64,000 bases of DNA, taken from Deltaproteobacteria bacterium. Lineage in GTDB: Bacteria; Desulfobacterota; Desulfobacteria; Desulfobacterales; Desulfosarcinaceae. The stretch spans positions 17,232 to 81,231 of the forward strand of contig PDTK01000032.1 of assembly GCA_002747175.1 (NCBI GenBank). The letters are read 5' to 3'. A program made the translations under genes and the position numbers. Positions 1 through 7,496 of this stretch are shown piece after piece; position 1 is the first letter of the stretch, and each line of letters starts with the position of its first letter. The notes under the pieces were generated by a model. It worked only from the letters and a program-made list of their open reading frames with translations, searched no databases and was not told where the DNA came from.

Positions 1-337
1 GGGCAAGGAAATCGACCTGAATTTCTTTTGCGGTACGGGCTTTGTTGACCGCGTCGCTCATGATTTGGCTGTACAGTTGCCGGTAGTTGGCCTGTTCCCT
101 GGCCAGGAGCTTCAGCTGCTTTTTTTCCGAGCTGGTCCAGATACCGGTTTCCCGCTCAATCAAAAGGGCCGCCAGTTTGGCCGTGGCGTTACAGAACGTC
201 GGACTCAGCCGGACGTCGCGACGGATGTTGTCTACTCCCAGAACCAGCCGGTCCATGGAAAAATCGGTGGAATAAGATTCCATGGGGAATGCGTTGAGGC
301 CGGGCATTCTGGGTTGGTATTTGAAAAAATCAAGCAT
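1..337 (-). CDS. Hypothetical protein, 3' end cut by window edge
   Basis: A reading frame on the reverse strand stays open from an ATG at 337 to the window edge, giving about 112 residues that begin MLDFFKYQPRMPGL. It is not in the ORF track because its stop lies outside the window. The visible part is soluble and rich in charged residues, with no signal peptide or membrane segment; the second half (SSEKKQLKLLAREQANYRQL) looks helical. An AAAGG lies immediately before the ATG, which is too close for a normal ribosome site, so a nearby alternative start is possible. I do not recognise the family. It is divergent from pyrC. Confidence 0.55.
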   Translation of the reverse strand, partial: MLDFFKYQPRMPGLNAFPMESYSTDFSMDRLVLGVDNIRRDVRLSPTFCNATAKLAALLIERETGIWTSSEKKQLKLLAREQANYRQLYSQIMSDAVNKARTAKEIQVDFLA

Positions 338-521
338 CCTTTACGTCATCCATCCGCTGTTAGGACATGGCGGTATCGGGTATCAACCCTTTGTTACCCT
401 TACCATTTGACTTCGGCGGTGTCCATAGAATTAACCTCTTGCGGGACCTGTCAAAAACACCGGCAGGTCTGGACAAGACCTGCCCCAAACGATAAGATGA
501 ATATCAGTTCCTTGCGAGAGT

Positions 522-558
522 GTGTTCTTCCAGAAATTGGCCATTTCCGGATGGGCAC
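522..558. repeat. Repeat B copy 1 (near-palindrome)
   Basis: Imperfect palindrome centred on TTGGCC with arms resembling TTTCCGGA and outer GTG/CAC ends. It lies about 50 bp before the pyrC start. It is the first of seven copies of family B in this window. Confidence 0.6.
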
Positions 559-611
559 TATTTATGGGTGATACGAAAAAAGCGTTCTGTCGATAATATC
601 AGGGTATTAGT

Positions 612-1946
612 ATGCAAACAATCCGCATCGAAAATGCGTTAACGGTCAATGAAGGCCAATCCAAATACCAGGACCTCCTGATACGTCATGGTCGTATCGA
701 GGCATTGGGAACGGCGTTATCATGCAGCCCTGTGGACCGGGTCATCGATGCCCGGGGCTGCGCACTTCTTCCCGGCATGATCGATGATCAGGTGCATTTT
801 CGGGAACCGGGCCTGACCCACAAGGGTGACATCGCTTCGGAATCCCGAGCCGCGGTGGCCGGCGGTATTACCAGTTTCATGGAGATGCCCAATACCGTGC
901 CCACCACCACCTCTCTTTCTACCCTTGAAGACAAGTACCGGATGGCGAAACATCGCGCCTTCGCCAACTTCGGCTTCTATCTGGGCGGGGCCAATGACAA
1001 TATCGAGGCCATCAAAAGCCTGGACCCGAAAAAGGCCTGCGGCGTCAAGGTCTTCATGGGAGCATCCACCGGCAACATGCTGGTGGACGATCCCATCGCG
1101 CTGGAGCAGATATTTACCCACAGCCCGGTTATTGTCGCCACACATTGCGAACACAGCCCAACGATAAGTGAAAACACCGAGCGGTTCCTGTCTCTTCATG
1201 GAGAGGATATTCCCATGAATCTTCATCCGGCCATTCGCAGTGCGTCGGCCTGCTATCGCTCAACGGCCCTGGCCGTTGAACTGGCCCAAAGATGCAATAC
1301 CCGCCTGCATGTGCTCCACCTGAGTACGGCCAAAGAGCTGGAGCTGTTTTCCACAAAACCGCTGGATGAGAAACGCATCACCGCCGAAGCCTGTGTACAT
1401 CACCTCTTTTTCTCGGAAAACGATTATGGGGAGAAGGGCAGTTTGATCAAATGCAACCCGGCCATTAAAACAGAAAAAGACCGCAAGCAACTATTGAAGG
1501 CACTGCAATCGGGAAAAATTGACGTGGTCGGTACGGATCATGCGCCGCATACGCTGGCGGAAAAGCAGCAACCTTACATGAAGGCGCCTTCCGGCCTCCC
1601 CCTGGTTCAGCACGCGCTGGTGAGCTTGCTGGAACATGTTCACGACGGGACGCTGACCCTGGAGCAGATCGTGGAGAAGACGGCTCATGCGCCTGCCCGA
1701 CTATTCGAGGTCAAGGAACGGGGCTACCTCCGGGAGGGATACTGGGCGGATCTGGTGTTGGTCAATCTGCAAAAGACCAAGGATGTCGATCAACAGCCAG
1801 TTCTTTATCACTGTGGGTGGACCCCTTTTGCCGGATACCGTTTTCGCTCCGAGGTTGCTGCGACCATTGTATGCGGCCATCCGGCCTACCTGGACGGGCG
1901 GGTCGATCCGATGCCGGCGGGAATTCGACTGGAATTTGATCGTTGA
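612..1946 (+). CDS. pyrC: Dihydroorotase, DDQVHFREPG subgroup
   Basis: Cyclises carbamoyl-aspartate to dihydroorotate in pyrimidine synthesis; cytosolic amidohydrolase. The 444 residues cover the whole fold. Visible family marks are DDQVHFREPG (about 58-67), the MEMPNT segment, the lysine expected to be carboxylated (about K146 in GVKVFMGAS), THCEH near 178, HVLHLST near 233 and VGTDHAPHT with the catalytic Asp at about 309. The first metal ligand of the usual HxH motif is Gln here (QVH); as I recall this is shared by one dihydroorotase subgroup found in Bacteroidetes and others, so it need not mean loss of activity. A CAGGG precedes the ATG by about 7 bases. It is followed by two copies of repeat A and then surE. 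Confidence 0.92.
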   Translation: MQTIRIENALTVNEGQSKYQDLLIRHGRIEALGTALSCSPVDRVIDARGCALLPGMIDDQVHFREPGLTHKGDIASESRAAVAGGITSFMEMPNTVPTTTSLSTLEDKYRMAKHRAFANFGFYLGGANDNIEAIKSLDPKKACGVKVFMGASTGNMLVDDPIALEQIFTHSPVIVATHCEHSPTISENTERFLSLHGEDIPMNLHPAIRSASACYRSTALAVELAQRCNTRLHVLHLSTAKELELFSTKPLDEKRITAEACVHHLFFSENDYGEKGSLIKCNPAIKTEKDRKQLLKALQSGKIDVVGTDHAPHTLAEKQQPYMKAPSGLPLVQHALVSLLEHVHDGTLTLEQIVEKTAHAPARLFEVKERGYLREGYWADLVLVNLQKTKDVDQQPVLYHCGWTPFAGYRFRSEVAATIVCGHPAYLDGRVDPMPAGIRLEFDR

Positions 1947-1952
1947 AGGAAA

Positions 1953-2110
1953 GTAAGCGTTCACGGGGCAGACGCATCTGCTTTGTTACCGGGCAGTTGG
2001 AGTATGCCCCATACGTCTGCGTGCCCGAAGCCGTGCATCTATGGCGCCCTGCAAACGCTTACCGGCTGTGCTTTACAGGTACTGGCTGCTTCTACCCCGT
2101 GAACAGGTAC
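1953..2110. repeat. Repeat A copy 1 (structured ~150-bp element)
   Basis: Begins GTAAGCGTTCACGGGG and ends near CCCCGTGAACAGG. The first 9 bases can pair with AACGCTTAC near 2054-2062, while the overlapping GTTCACGGGG can pair with CCCCGTGAAC near 2095-2104, so two alternative pairings exist. An inner pair, GCAGACGCAT with ATACGTCTGC, adds structure. The apparent ORF through it (1943-2140) looks incidental. Confidence 0.8.
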
Positions 2111-2165
2111 CTGACGGGTTCGGATATAAGGGTTGTTTAAGCGGACCGTTTCGAATATGCTGATC

Positions 2166-2296
2166 GTAAGCGTTCACGGGGCAGACGCATCTGCTTTGTT
2201 ACCGGGCAGTTGGAGTATGCCCCATGCGTCTGCGTGCCCGAAGCCGTGCATCTACGGCGCCCTGCAAACGCTTACCGGCTGTGCTTTACAGGTATT
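2166..2296. repeat. Repeat A copy 2
   Basis: Direct copy of the preceding element, nearly identical over about 130 bases, from GTAAGCGTTCACGGGG to CTTTACAGGTATTG. It lacks the terminal CCCCGTGAAC segment, so only one of the two alternative pairings can form. Together with copy 1 it fills most of the 403-bp gap between pyrC and surE. Confidence 0.8.
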
Positions 2297-2349
2297 GCTG
2301 ATCAGCGCGTAAATTATCAGATATTCTTTCTTGCGCTGTCGGTTCATTC

Positions 2350-3060
2350 ATGATGCATAGGATGGCGTCTCGTTTGAAAATCGTCGTAACCAATGATGAC
2401 GGCTACGATCAGCCAGGTCTGGAAGCGCTTGTAGAAGCGGTTGCCCATCTGGGTGAAGTGACCGTAATCGCTCCGGCGACGCCCATGTCCAATGTGGGCC
2501 ACCGGGTAACCATGAAAGATCCCATTCGGGTGGATGACTTGGCGCACCCGCGTACCTATGTGGTTCACGGCACCCCAGCGGACTGCAGTCGCCTGGCCGT
2601 CAAACAATTCGTTCCCGATGCGGATTGGATCATCGCCGGCATCAACCCCGGCGCCAACCTGGGCAGCGACGTATACCAGTCCGGCACAGTGGCCGCCGCT
2701 CGTGAGGCCGCCATTCTAGGGGTGCATGCCGTGGCGGTATCCCAGTACATTGCCCGGGACTGGAGCGTGGACTGGGCCGCAACGCAGGCTCAGGTCCGGC
2801 GGTATCTGCCATTGGTGCTGCAAAAGCCTTTGGCGACCGGACAGTTCTGGAACATCAACCTGCCCAGTCCCGTGGATGCCAAGACACCGCTCATCCTTCG
2901 GTATTGTCCGGTGGACAAGAATCCGCATCGTTATCGCTACGAAAAAGACGGCGGTATTTATCGATACGAAGGCGTCATCCACAACCGTCCCCGATCTGTC
3001 GGCAGTGATGTGGACGTCTGCTTCGGCGGCGCCATCTCGGTAAGCCGGCTGGAGATATGA
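2350..3060 (+). CDS. surE: 5'/3'-nucleotidase SurE
   Basis: Metal-dependent nucleoside monophosphate phosphatase of the SurE survival-protein family, cytosolic. The 236 residues contain the family signature near the N terminus (VVTNDDGYDQPGLEAL, with the two Asp metal ligands), IAPATPMSNVG, the GTPADC turn, INPGANLGSDVYQSGTVAAA and the AREAAILG helix. Three possible ATG codons lie within 13 bases (2350, 2353, 2362) and none has a strong ribosome site; 2362 (MASRLKIVV) also fits the family's usual short N terminus. The NUDIX gene begins 4 bases after the stop, which suggests co-transcription. Confidence 0.9.
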   Translation: MMHRMASRLKIVVTNDDGYDQPGLEALVEAVAHLGEVTVIAPATPMSNVGHRVTMKDPIRVDDLAHPRTYVVHGTPADCSRLAVKQFVPDADWIIAGINPGANLGSDVYQSGTVAAAREAAILGVHAVAVSQYIARDWSVDWAATQAQVRRYLPLVLQKPLATGQFWNINLPSPVDAKTPLILRYCPVDKNPHRYRYEKDGGIYRYEGVIHNRPRSVGSDVDVCFGGAISVSRLEI

Positions 3061-3064
3061 CCCT

Positions 3065-3637
3065 ATGAATTTCTGCTCCCAGTGCGGCCAGCGGGTTCAA
3101 CTGACCGTCCCCCACGATGATGACCGCCCCCGCCATGTCTGCCCCGCATGCAGCACGGTTCATTATCAAAACCCCAGGGTTGTCGTCGGCTGCATCCCGC
3201 TGTGGGAAAACCGGATTCTCATGTGTCGCCGGGATATCGAGCCGCGCAGGGGATATTGGACCTTGCCTGCCGGCTTTCTTGAAAACGGTGAAACCACGGC
3301 AGAGGGTGCCAGGCGGGAAACAACGGAAGAAACCGGGGCACAGGTGGTGGGGCTGGAGCCCTATCTGATGGTCGATATCCCAGACATTCACCAGATATAC
3401 ATGATGTTCCGCGCACGCCTGGCGGCACCGACGTTCCATCCCACCCGGGAGAGTTCCGAAGTGTGCCTGATGGCGGAAAGCGACATCCCCTGGGAAGAGA
3501 TTGCGTTCAAGGTGGTTCATAAAACCCTGCGGCACTTTTTTCAGGATCGTCCTTCGGGCCGGTTCCATTTTCGGATGGACCGGATTGATGTGCAGCCTGC
3601 GATCAATATCATGGGAAAAACATCGAAAACGGATTGA
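3065..3637 (+). CDS. NUDIX hydrolase with N-terminal zinc ribbon
   Basis: Predicted nucleoside-diphosphate-X hydrolase. The N terminus carries two CxxC pairs (C4/C7 and C26/C29) that form a zinc ribbon like that of NudC-type enzymes. The Nudix box is complete and canonical (GFLENGETTAEGARRETTEE, followed by TGA), so Mg-dependent hydrolysis is likely. At 190 residues it is shorter than E. coli NudC and lacks its extra N-terminal domain, so the substrate (NADH, ADP-ribose or another dinucleotide) cannot be assigned. The GGAG used as ribosome site lies inside the end of surE. The next gene starts 9 bases after the stop. Confidence 0.85.
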   Translation: MNFCSQCGQRVQLTVPHDDDRPRHVCPACSTVHYQNPRVVVGCIPLWENRILMCRRDIEPRRGYWTLPAGFLENGETTAEGARRETTEETGAQVVGLEPYLMVDIPDIHQIYMMFRARLAAPTFHPTRESSEVCLMAESDIPWEEIAFKVVHKTLRHFFQDRPSGRFHFRMDRIDVQPAINIMGKTSKTD

Positions 3638-3646
3638 ACCCAAAAA

Positions 3647-3979
3647 ATGAAACCCAAACCATTTATCCTGCTGGGACTGGCAGTCGGTGGATGCCATTTT
3701 TTATGCAGCATGCTCATCATTCCGCTGACGTTACGGTCCGGGAACCTGCTCTCGAGCGGCAGCGTGAAGGTCCTGCTGCTTGAAATGCTCTATGGGCTGA
3801 CCCGGATTTTGTATTTTCCCGTCATCGGCCTGGCCCTGTATCCCCGCCACTGGTTTCCGGGTCCGTGGATTGCTGTCCCGATCATGGTCAACAGCGTCCT
3901 CTGGGGGATGGTGGCCGCCGTCACGGTGACCGGATGGCGGCGAACGAGAATCCGTGATCATTTTTTTCAGAAAGGATAA
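3647..3979 (+). CDS. Small membrane protein, unknown function
   Basis: 110 residues with three hydrophobic segments (about 6-28, 42-64 and 73-95) and a basic C terminus (WRRTRIRDHFF), so probably an inner-membrane protein. I do not recognise a family. It follows the NUDIX gene closely and ends 7 bases before the lipoprotein gene's ATG, so surE-nudix-this gene-lipoprotein looks like one transcription unit. The ribosome site is weak, and the start is the only reasonable Met near the N terminus. Confidence 0.65.
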   Translation: MKPKPFILLGLAVGGCHFLCSMLIIPLTLRSGNLLSSGSVKVLLLEMLYGLTRILYFPVIGLALYPRHWFPGPWIAVPIMVNSVLWGMVAAVTVTGWRRTRIRDHFFQKG

Positions 3980-3986
3980 GCCATTG

Positions 3987-4256
3987 ATGCGAAAACGGAT
4001 ATTTTGGAAGATATGCCTGGCCATCCTGGGGACAGGCTGCTTCCTGTTTGTCGGATGCAGCAAGCTGACCACCGAAAACTACGACCAATTGCACATCGGC
4101 ATGGCATACGATGAAGTCATTTTGTTGCTGGGCGAGTCGGACGCGTGCAGCGGCGCGCTGGGATTGAAAAGCTGCACATGGGGTGATGTGGACAAACACA
4201 TTAAAGCCAGCTTTGCCGGTGACAAGGTGGTGTTTTTTTCAAGTCAGGGACTCTAA
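3987..4256 (+). CDS. Small lipoprotein, DUF3862/SmpA-like
   Basis: An 89-residue secreted protein. The start at 3987 (MRKRIFW) is preferred over the tracked 3954 because AAAGGA precedes it and a proper signal peptide follows: basic start, hydrophobic stretch and a lipobox ending FVGC at about residue 24. The mature part (KLTTENYDQLHIGMAYDEV, then LLGESD) resembles the small BamE/SmpA-like DUF3862 fold, usually a periplasm-facing lipoprotein of unknown job. The mature domain has two further Cys (SDACSGALGLKSCTWG) that may form a disulfide. No partner is evident nearby. Confidence 0.75.
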   Translation: MRKRIFWKICLAILGTGCFLFVGCSKLTTENYDQLHIGMAYDEVILLLGESDACSGALGLKSCTWGDVDKHIKASFAGDKVVFFSSQGL

Positions 4257-4329
4257 ACATTGCCTATCTATAAACGACGAATTTGTCGGGGCTTTCGATC
4301 CTATTTGCCTGTTCCTGGATGTACATTGA

Positions 4330-4920
4330 CTACTGAAAAATTTCTTCGGCGATTTGCCTCCGGATGGCGCTGGTGCTATCCTCCATGCGTTTGATGATGC
4401 CGCTGACATCGTCGGCGGTATGCGCGATGTGCGGTTTGAGGGCCGCGTCGAAATCCCGCTCCACCTGGTTCAGGCGGTTGAGGAAGAGCAGATAATTGGT
4501 GCGGGATTTGTAGGCGGATCGGACCAGCGCCGCATAGCTGTTGCCATGGGCTTGGATCAGATCGCGGTAATGGTCGGCCAGAAGAGCCACCCAACCGCGA
4601 TAATCTTTTCGAATTTCATCGGGGATATCGGCCACTTGAACCACGGCGGGAATGTTCGTATCAACACCCGCTTCGATTGATCGCAGAACCTCATCCAGTG
4701 TCCGCTGCCGGGTCATCATGAACTTTGCGGAAAACGTTTTCCTGCCGTCCGAATAGCGGCTGAGCTGCCAGAAATAGAAAACGAAAAACACGGGAATAAG
4801 AATCATCCAGACAGCCAGTTTGGGTTTTTCGATGACCCTGGCGGACACCATTGCGGCGACCCTGCGCTCTCCAGCCAAAATCAGGTCCCGCTTGCGGGTG
4901 TGAGTTGAGGCATCAGCCAT
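4330..4920 (-). CDS. Single-pass membrane protein, unknown function
   Basis: 196 residues with a basic cytoplasmic N terminus and one clear membrane segment (about 35-52, KLAVWMILIPVFFVFYFW). The rest is a charged, mostly helical domain that may form coiled coil. It resembles a small conserved Desulfobacterota family (possibly the one catalogued as NF038143), but I cannot confirm that. Its ribosome site GGAG overlaps the end of the upstream gene at 4925-5266, only 4 bases away, so the two are co-transcribed and probably act together. Confidence 0.7.
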   Translation of the reverse strand: MADASTHTRKRDLILAGERRVAAMVSARVIEKPKLAVWMILIPVFFVFYFWQLSRYSDGRKTFSAKFMMTRQRTLDEVLRSIEAGVDTNIPAVVQVADIPDEIRKDYRGWVALLADHYRDLIQAHGNSYAALVRSAYKSRTNYLLFLNRLNQVERDFDAALKPHIAHTADDVSGIIKRMEDSTSAIRRQIAEEIFQ

Positions 4921-4924
4921 GGAA

Positions 4925-5266
4925 TCACTCCGGCAGGTATTTGAAGCCCAGGATCAACAAAAAGATGCAGGCGACGATCCCGGATATAAAGGACAGGGTC
5001 AATCCGAACTGGTCCGGTGCGGCCAGCTCCAGAGATTGCCGCAGATATTTCTCACCAGTGTATGATCCTTCGATTTCGGTATAAAAATAGGCGCCGGAAT
5101 CAATGTCGTTCTCCTCAATGACCTGTACGATTTCGTCCATGCTGTAGATGTGGTGTTGCAGCCAGGGGCCGATGGCAACGCCGAACACCCAGAGCAGAAA
5201 AAAGGTTCCCAAAAGGATGCCCCAGGCTTTGGTACGGGACATGGCGGGCGGTTTGGTTGATTCCAT
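4925..5266 (-). CDS. Small membrane protein, unknown function
   Basis: 113 residues with two membrane segments (about 13-33 and 88-108) flanking a polar loop (YSMDEIVQVIEENDIDSGAY), which would lie outside the cytoplasm if both ends are inside. GGAGATAAGTCCA precedes the ATG, a good ribosome site. It is the first gene of a two-gene unit with the single-pass membrane protein at 4330-4920. No recognised domain. Confidence 0.68.
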   Translation of the reverse strand: MESTKPPAMSRTKAWGILLGTFFLLWVFGVAIGPWLQHHIYSMDEIVQVIEENDIDSGAYFYTEIEGSYTGEKYLRQSLELAAPDQFGLTLSFISGIVACIFLLILGFKYLPE

Positions 5267-5296
5267 TGGACTTATCTCCGGTATGAATCTTTTTAC

Positions 5297-5337
5297 AACA
5301 AGTCAAATGAAGGCATGTGTCCTTCATTTGACTTGTT
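5297..5337. other. Perfect 17-bp stem hairpin
   Basis: Two perfect 17-base arms (AACAAGTCAAATGAAGG and its complement) enclose a 7-base loop. No run of T follows on either strand, so it is not a standard terminator. It sits just upstream of the 5266 start, where it could form in the leader of that operon or serve as a DNA site. Confidence 0.75.
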
Positions 5338-5350
5338 TCAACAATCCCTA

Positions 5351-5458
5351 ACCTTGCAAAAGCCGGAGGACTTCAGAGCCAGGGTATCAGGGGTGACGCC
5401 GTACCACTTTGCTGCGATCCCCCGGCAACGCGGAATCTGGTTTCCTCCGGCTTTTTCG
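5351..5458. repeat. Repeat C copy 1, complete with inverted ends
   Basis: Element of about 108 bp bounded by inverted copies of AAAGCCGGAGGA (near 5358-5370 and 5442-5455). The interior contains CAGAGCC and CACTTTGCTGCGATCCC, which recur in copies 2-4. It fills part of the 396-bp gap between the YeiH-family gene and the small membrane operon. The remainder of the gap (5459-5662) shows no other feature. Confidence 0.75.
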
Positions 5459-5662
5459 TCAGGGGAAAATGAGAAAATTATCGTTGCACCCTGGATTGTA
5501 CATTTTGTGAATCCCAGAACCTTGGGTAAAACAGGGTTGCGTCCCAATTGCTGAGTCTCAGCATTTATTAACCAATAACTTTCGGATTTTTTTATACAAC
5601 CTTGGGGGCATTTTGTTCATCGGGCCGCGAGATGAGCGGCGCGAAGCGCCGCTTATCATGCG

Positions 5663-7426
5663 TTAGATGGTGGCCGTCAGTTCGGGGAATACGATGTAGA
5701 ACATGATATAGGCCACCGCCAGGGTCAGGAACAGGTTGAATGATTGCCCCGCGACATAAAGAATAAACGGCTTGCCGCCCACCAGGTGTTCCCTGAGTTC
5801 TCGGAAGTTCGTGGCCAGGCCGATACTCACGAAGGATAGGCAGAAAAACCACCCGCGGAACAGGTCACTCATGCCTTTGATCACGCCCTGATCGATCATG
5901 GCCGGACCCAACCCACCCACCTGGGCGTTGAAGCCCGTGTAGGCCAGGGAAAAGATGATGGATGCGGCGATGAACCCCAGCACAAATTTCGGGAAGCGAT
6001 ACCAGATCTCCATGGCGCCGACCTTCTGACCGGTCTCGGCGGCCTCTACCCGGGTGGTGAAATACAGGGCCACAAAGAAAGCGATCACGCCGATGAGTAC
6101 GTTCTGGATCATCTTGATGGTAGCGGCCACGTAGAGTGCTTTCTCACCCAAAAAGGCACCGGCTGCAGCCACGGCGCCGGTGGCGTCGATGGTGCCGCCC
6201 ATCCAGGCACCGCCCAGGATCAACTGTTTGTCCACGGGGAAGGTGGATTTGATTATCGCCGGCATGACGATCATCATGATTGATGTGAACACCAGAGAAA
6301 GCCCCACGGACAAGGTCAGCTCTTCCTTCTTGGCCTTACAGGCGGCCGCCGTGGCAATGGCTGCGGAGACGCCGCACACGCTCATGTCCGAACAGATGGT
6401 GGCGTTTAGGCGCTTGGAAGGAATCTTGACCACTTTCTGGCCGAACCAGTAGGTGACCAGCCAGACCGTCGGGGTGACCACCCATGCCACGAAAATGCCG
6501 GCGGTACCGATGGTAATGATTTTTTCGAACAGAATTTTGGCGCCCAGGAGCACCAAACCGGTCTTGATATAATACTCGGTCTGAACGGCCGGCATGGCCC
6601 ACTTGGGTGTACCCACGGTATTGGAGATCAGCATGCCGAAGAAGATGGCCCAGGCGGCGTAACCGATACCATATTGCTTCATGGTTGCCTGACTGGAGGC
6701 CAGATAGGCAATGACGGCAACAACAAATACGAAGACGAATCCGATCAGAAATTTTCCCAAATCGTTGCCCATGGCCTTCATGCCGATGCCGAAAAAAACG
6801 GCGAAGCAGGTGCCCAGCAAGAGCAGCCAGCCGATCTGGTTGTAGGGCTTGGCTTTGGTTTTTTTCTTGGCTTTACTGGCGGCCAGGTGGGCGTCGCGCC
6901 ACTTAAGGATGGAGGCCTTGGCGGCATCATTGAGCGCTATGTCGCTAAAACCGGCCGCTTCGGCAGCGGTTTCGGCGGCTGTGGCCGCCACCAGAGCCTG
7001 GGCCGCAGCGGCTTTGGCCTTGTCGTATTTGGCGACCCCTTTGGCCTTCTTGGCATCTGCTTTTTCCTTGCTCATAAAAAAAGCATCCAGGGGATTGCTG
7101 GTCCACTTGTGCGTCTTTTTCGAGAATCTGGCCATGAATTTGCCGGTCGCGTTACTCTTGGCTTTGACCTTCTTTTTGGCATCATACATCTGATACCAGG
7201 CAATGGTTTTGAATTTGTCGGTACGCTGGGCTGCCTGTAAGTATTTGGATTCAATGCCCATGAGCTTTGACTTCATGGTGCCGGCCTGGGGGAAATACAG
7301 AACCACACCTGCCAACAAGATGAAAAAGCCGAGCCATATGGCCCACCAGTCTTCTTTCTTGAGCAGTTCGGACCATTCCCATTTGCCGACGTCCTTGACG
7401 ACCTGGCTGTTTGATTTCTCTGCCAT
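5663..7426 (-). CDS. YeiH-family putative sulfate exporter with long basic insert
   Basis: Integral membrane transporter of the YeiH/Cons_hypoth698 family, often annotated as a putative sulfate exporter; its true substrate is not settled. Family marks include the core helices, [22 protein letters not shown], the [18 protein letters not shown] segment and [11 protein letters not shown] near the C terminus. At 587 residues it is much longer than the usual ~350. The extra length is a Lys/Ala-rich stretch of about 120 residues (about 60-185) between the first membrane helix and the conserved core. AGGAGGG sits 4 bases before the ATG. In a sulfate reducer, sulfur-oxyanion transport would be a sensible role, but that is inference. 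Confidence 0.85.
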   Translation of the reverse strand: MAEKSNSQVVKDVGKWEWSELLKKEDWWAIWLGFFILLAGVVLYFPQAGTMKSKLMGIESKYLQAAQRTDKFKTIAWYQMYDAKKKVKAKSNATGKFMARFSKKTHKWTSNPLDAFFMSKEKADAKKAKGVAKYDKAKAAAAQALVAATAAETAAEAAGFSDIALNDAAKASILKWRDAHLAASKAKKKTKAKPYNQIGWLLLLGTCFAVFFGIGMKAMGNDLGKFLIGFVFVFVVAVIAYLASSQATMKQYGIGYAAWAIFFGMLISNTVGTPKWAMPAVQTEYYIKTGLVLLGAKILFEKIITIGTAGIFVAWVVTPTVWLVTYWFGQKVVKIPSKRLNATICSDMSVCGVSAAIATAAACKAKKEELTLSVGLSLVFTSIMMIVMPAIIKSTFPVDKQLILGGAWMGGTIDATGAVAAAGAFLGEKALYVAATIKMIQNVLIGVIAFFVALYFTTRVEAAETGQKVGAMEIWYRFPKFVLGFIAASIIFSLAYTGFNAQVGGLGPAMIDQGVIKGMSDLFRGWFFCLSFVSIGLATNFRELREHLVGGKPFILYVAGQSFNLFLTLAVAYIMFYIVFPELTATI

Positions 7427-7496
7427 TTTTCCCTCCTTTGGTTTTTAAATAGTGTTGAGCGATGTGTGATGGTAAGCGTTCACACGGCACGCGTCA

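Noticed and set aside
65-571. Tracked 168-residue plus-strand ORF at the left edge.
   Set aside because: It opposes a frame with better coding character on the minus strand, runs through repeat B and has no recognisable sequence.
1943-2140. Tracked ORF of 65 residues after pyrC.
   Set aside because: It is contained in repeat A copy 1, and the frame is not kept in the other copies.
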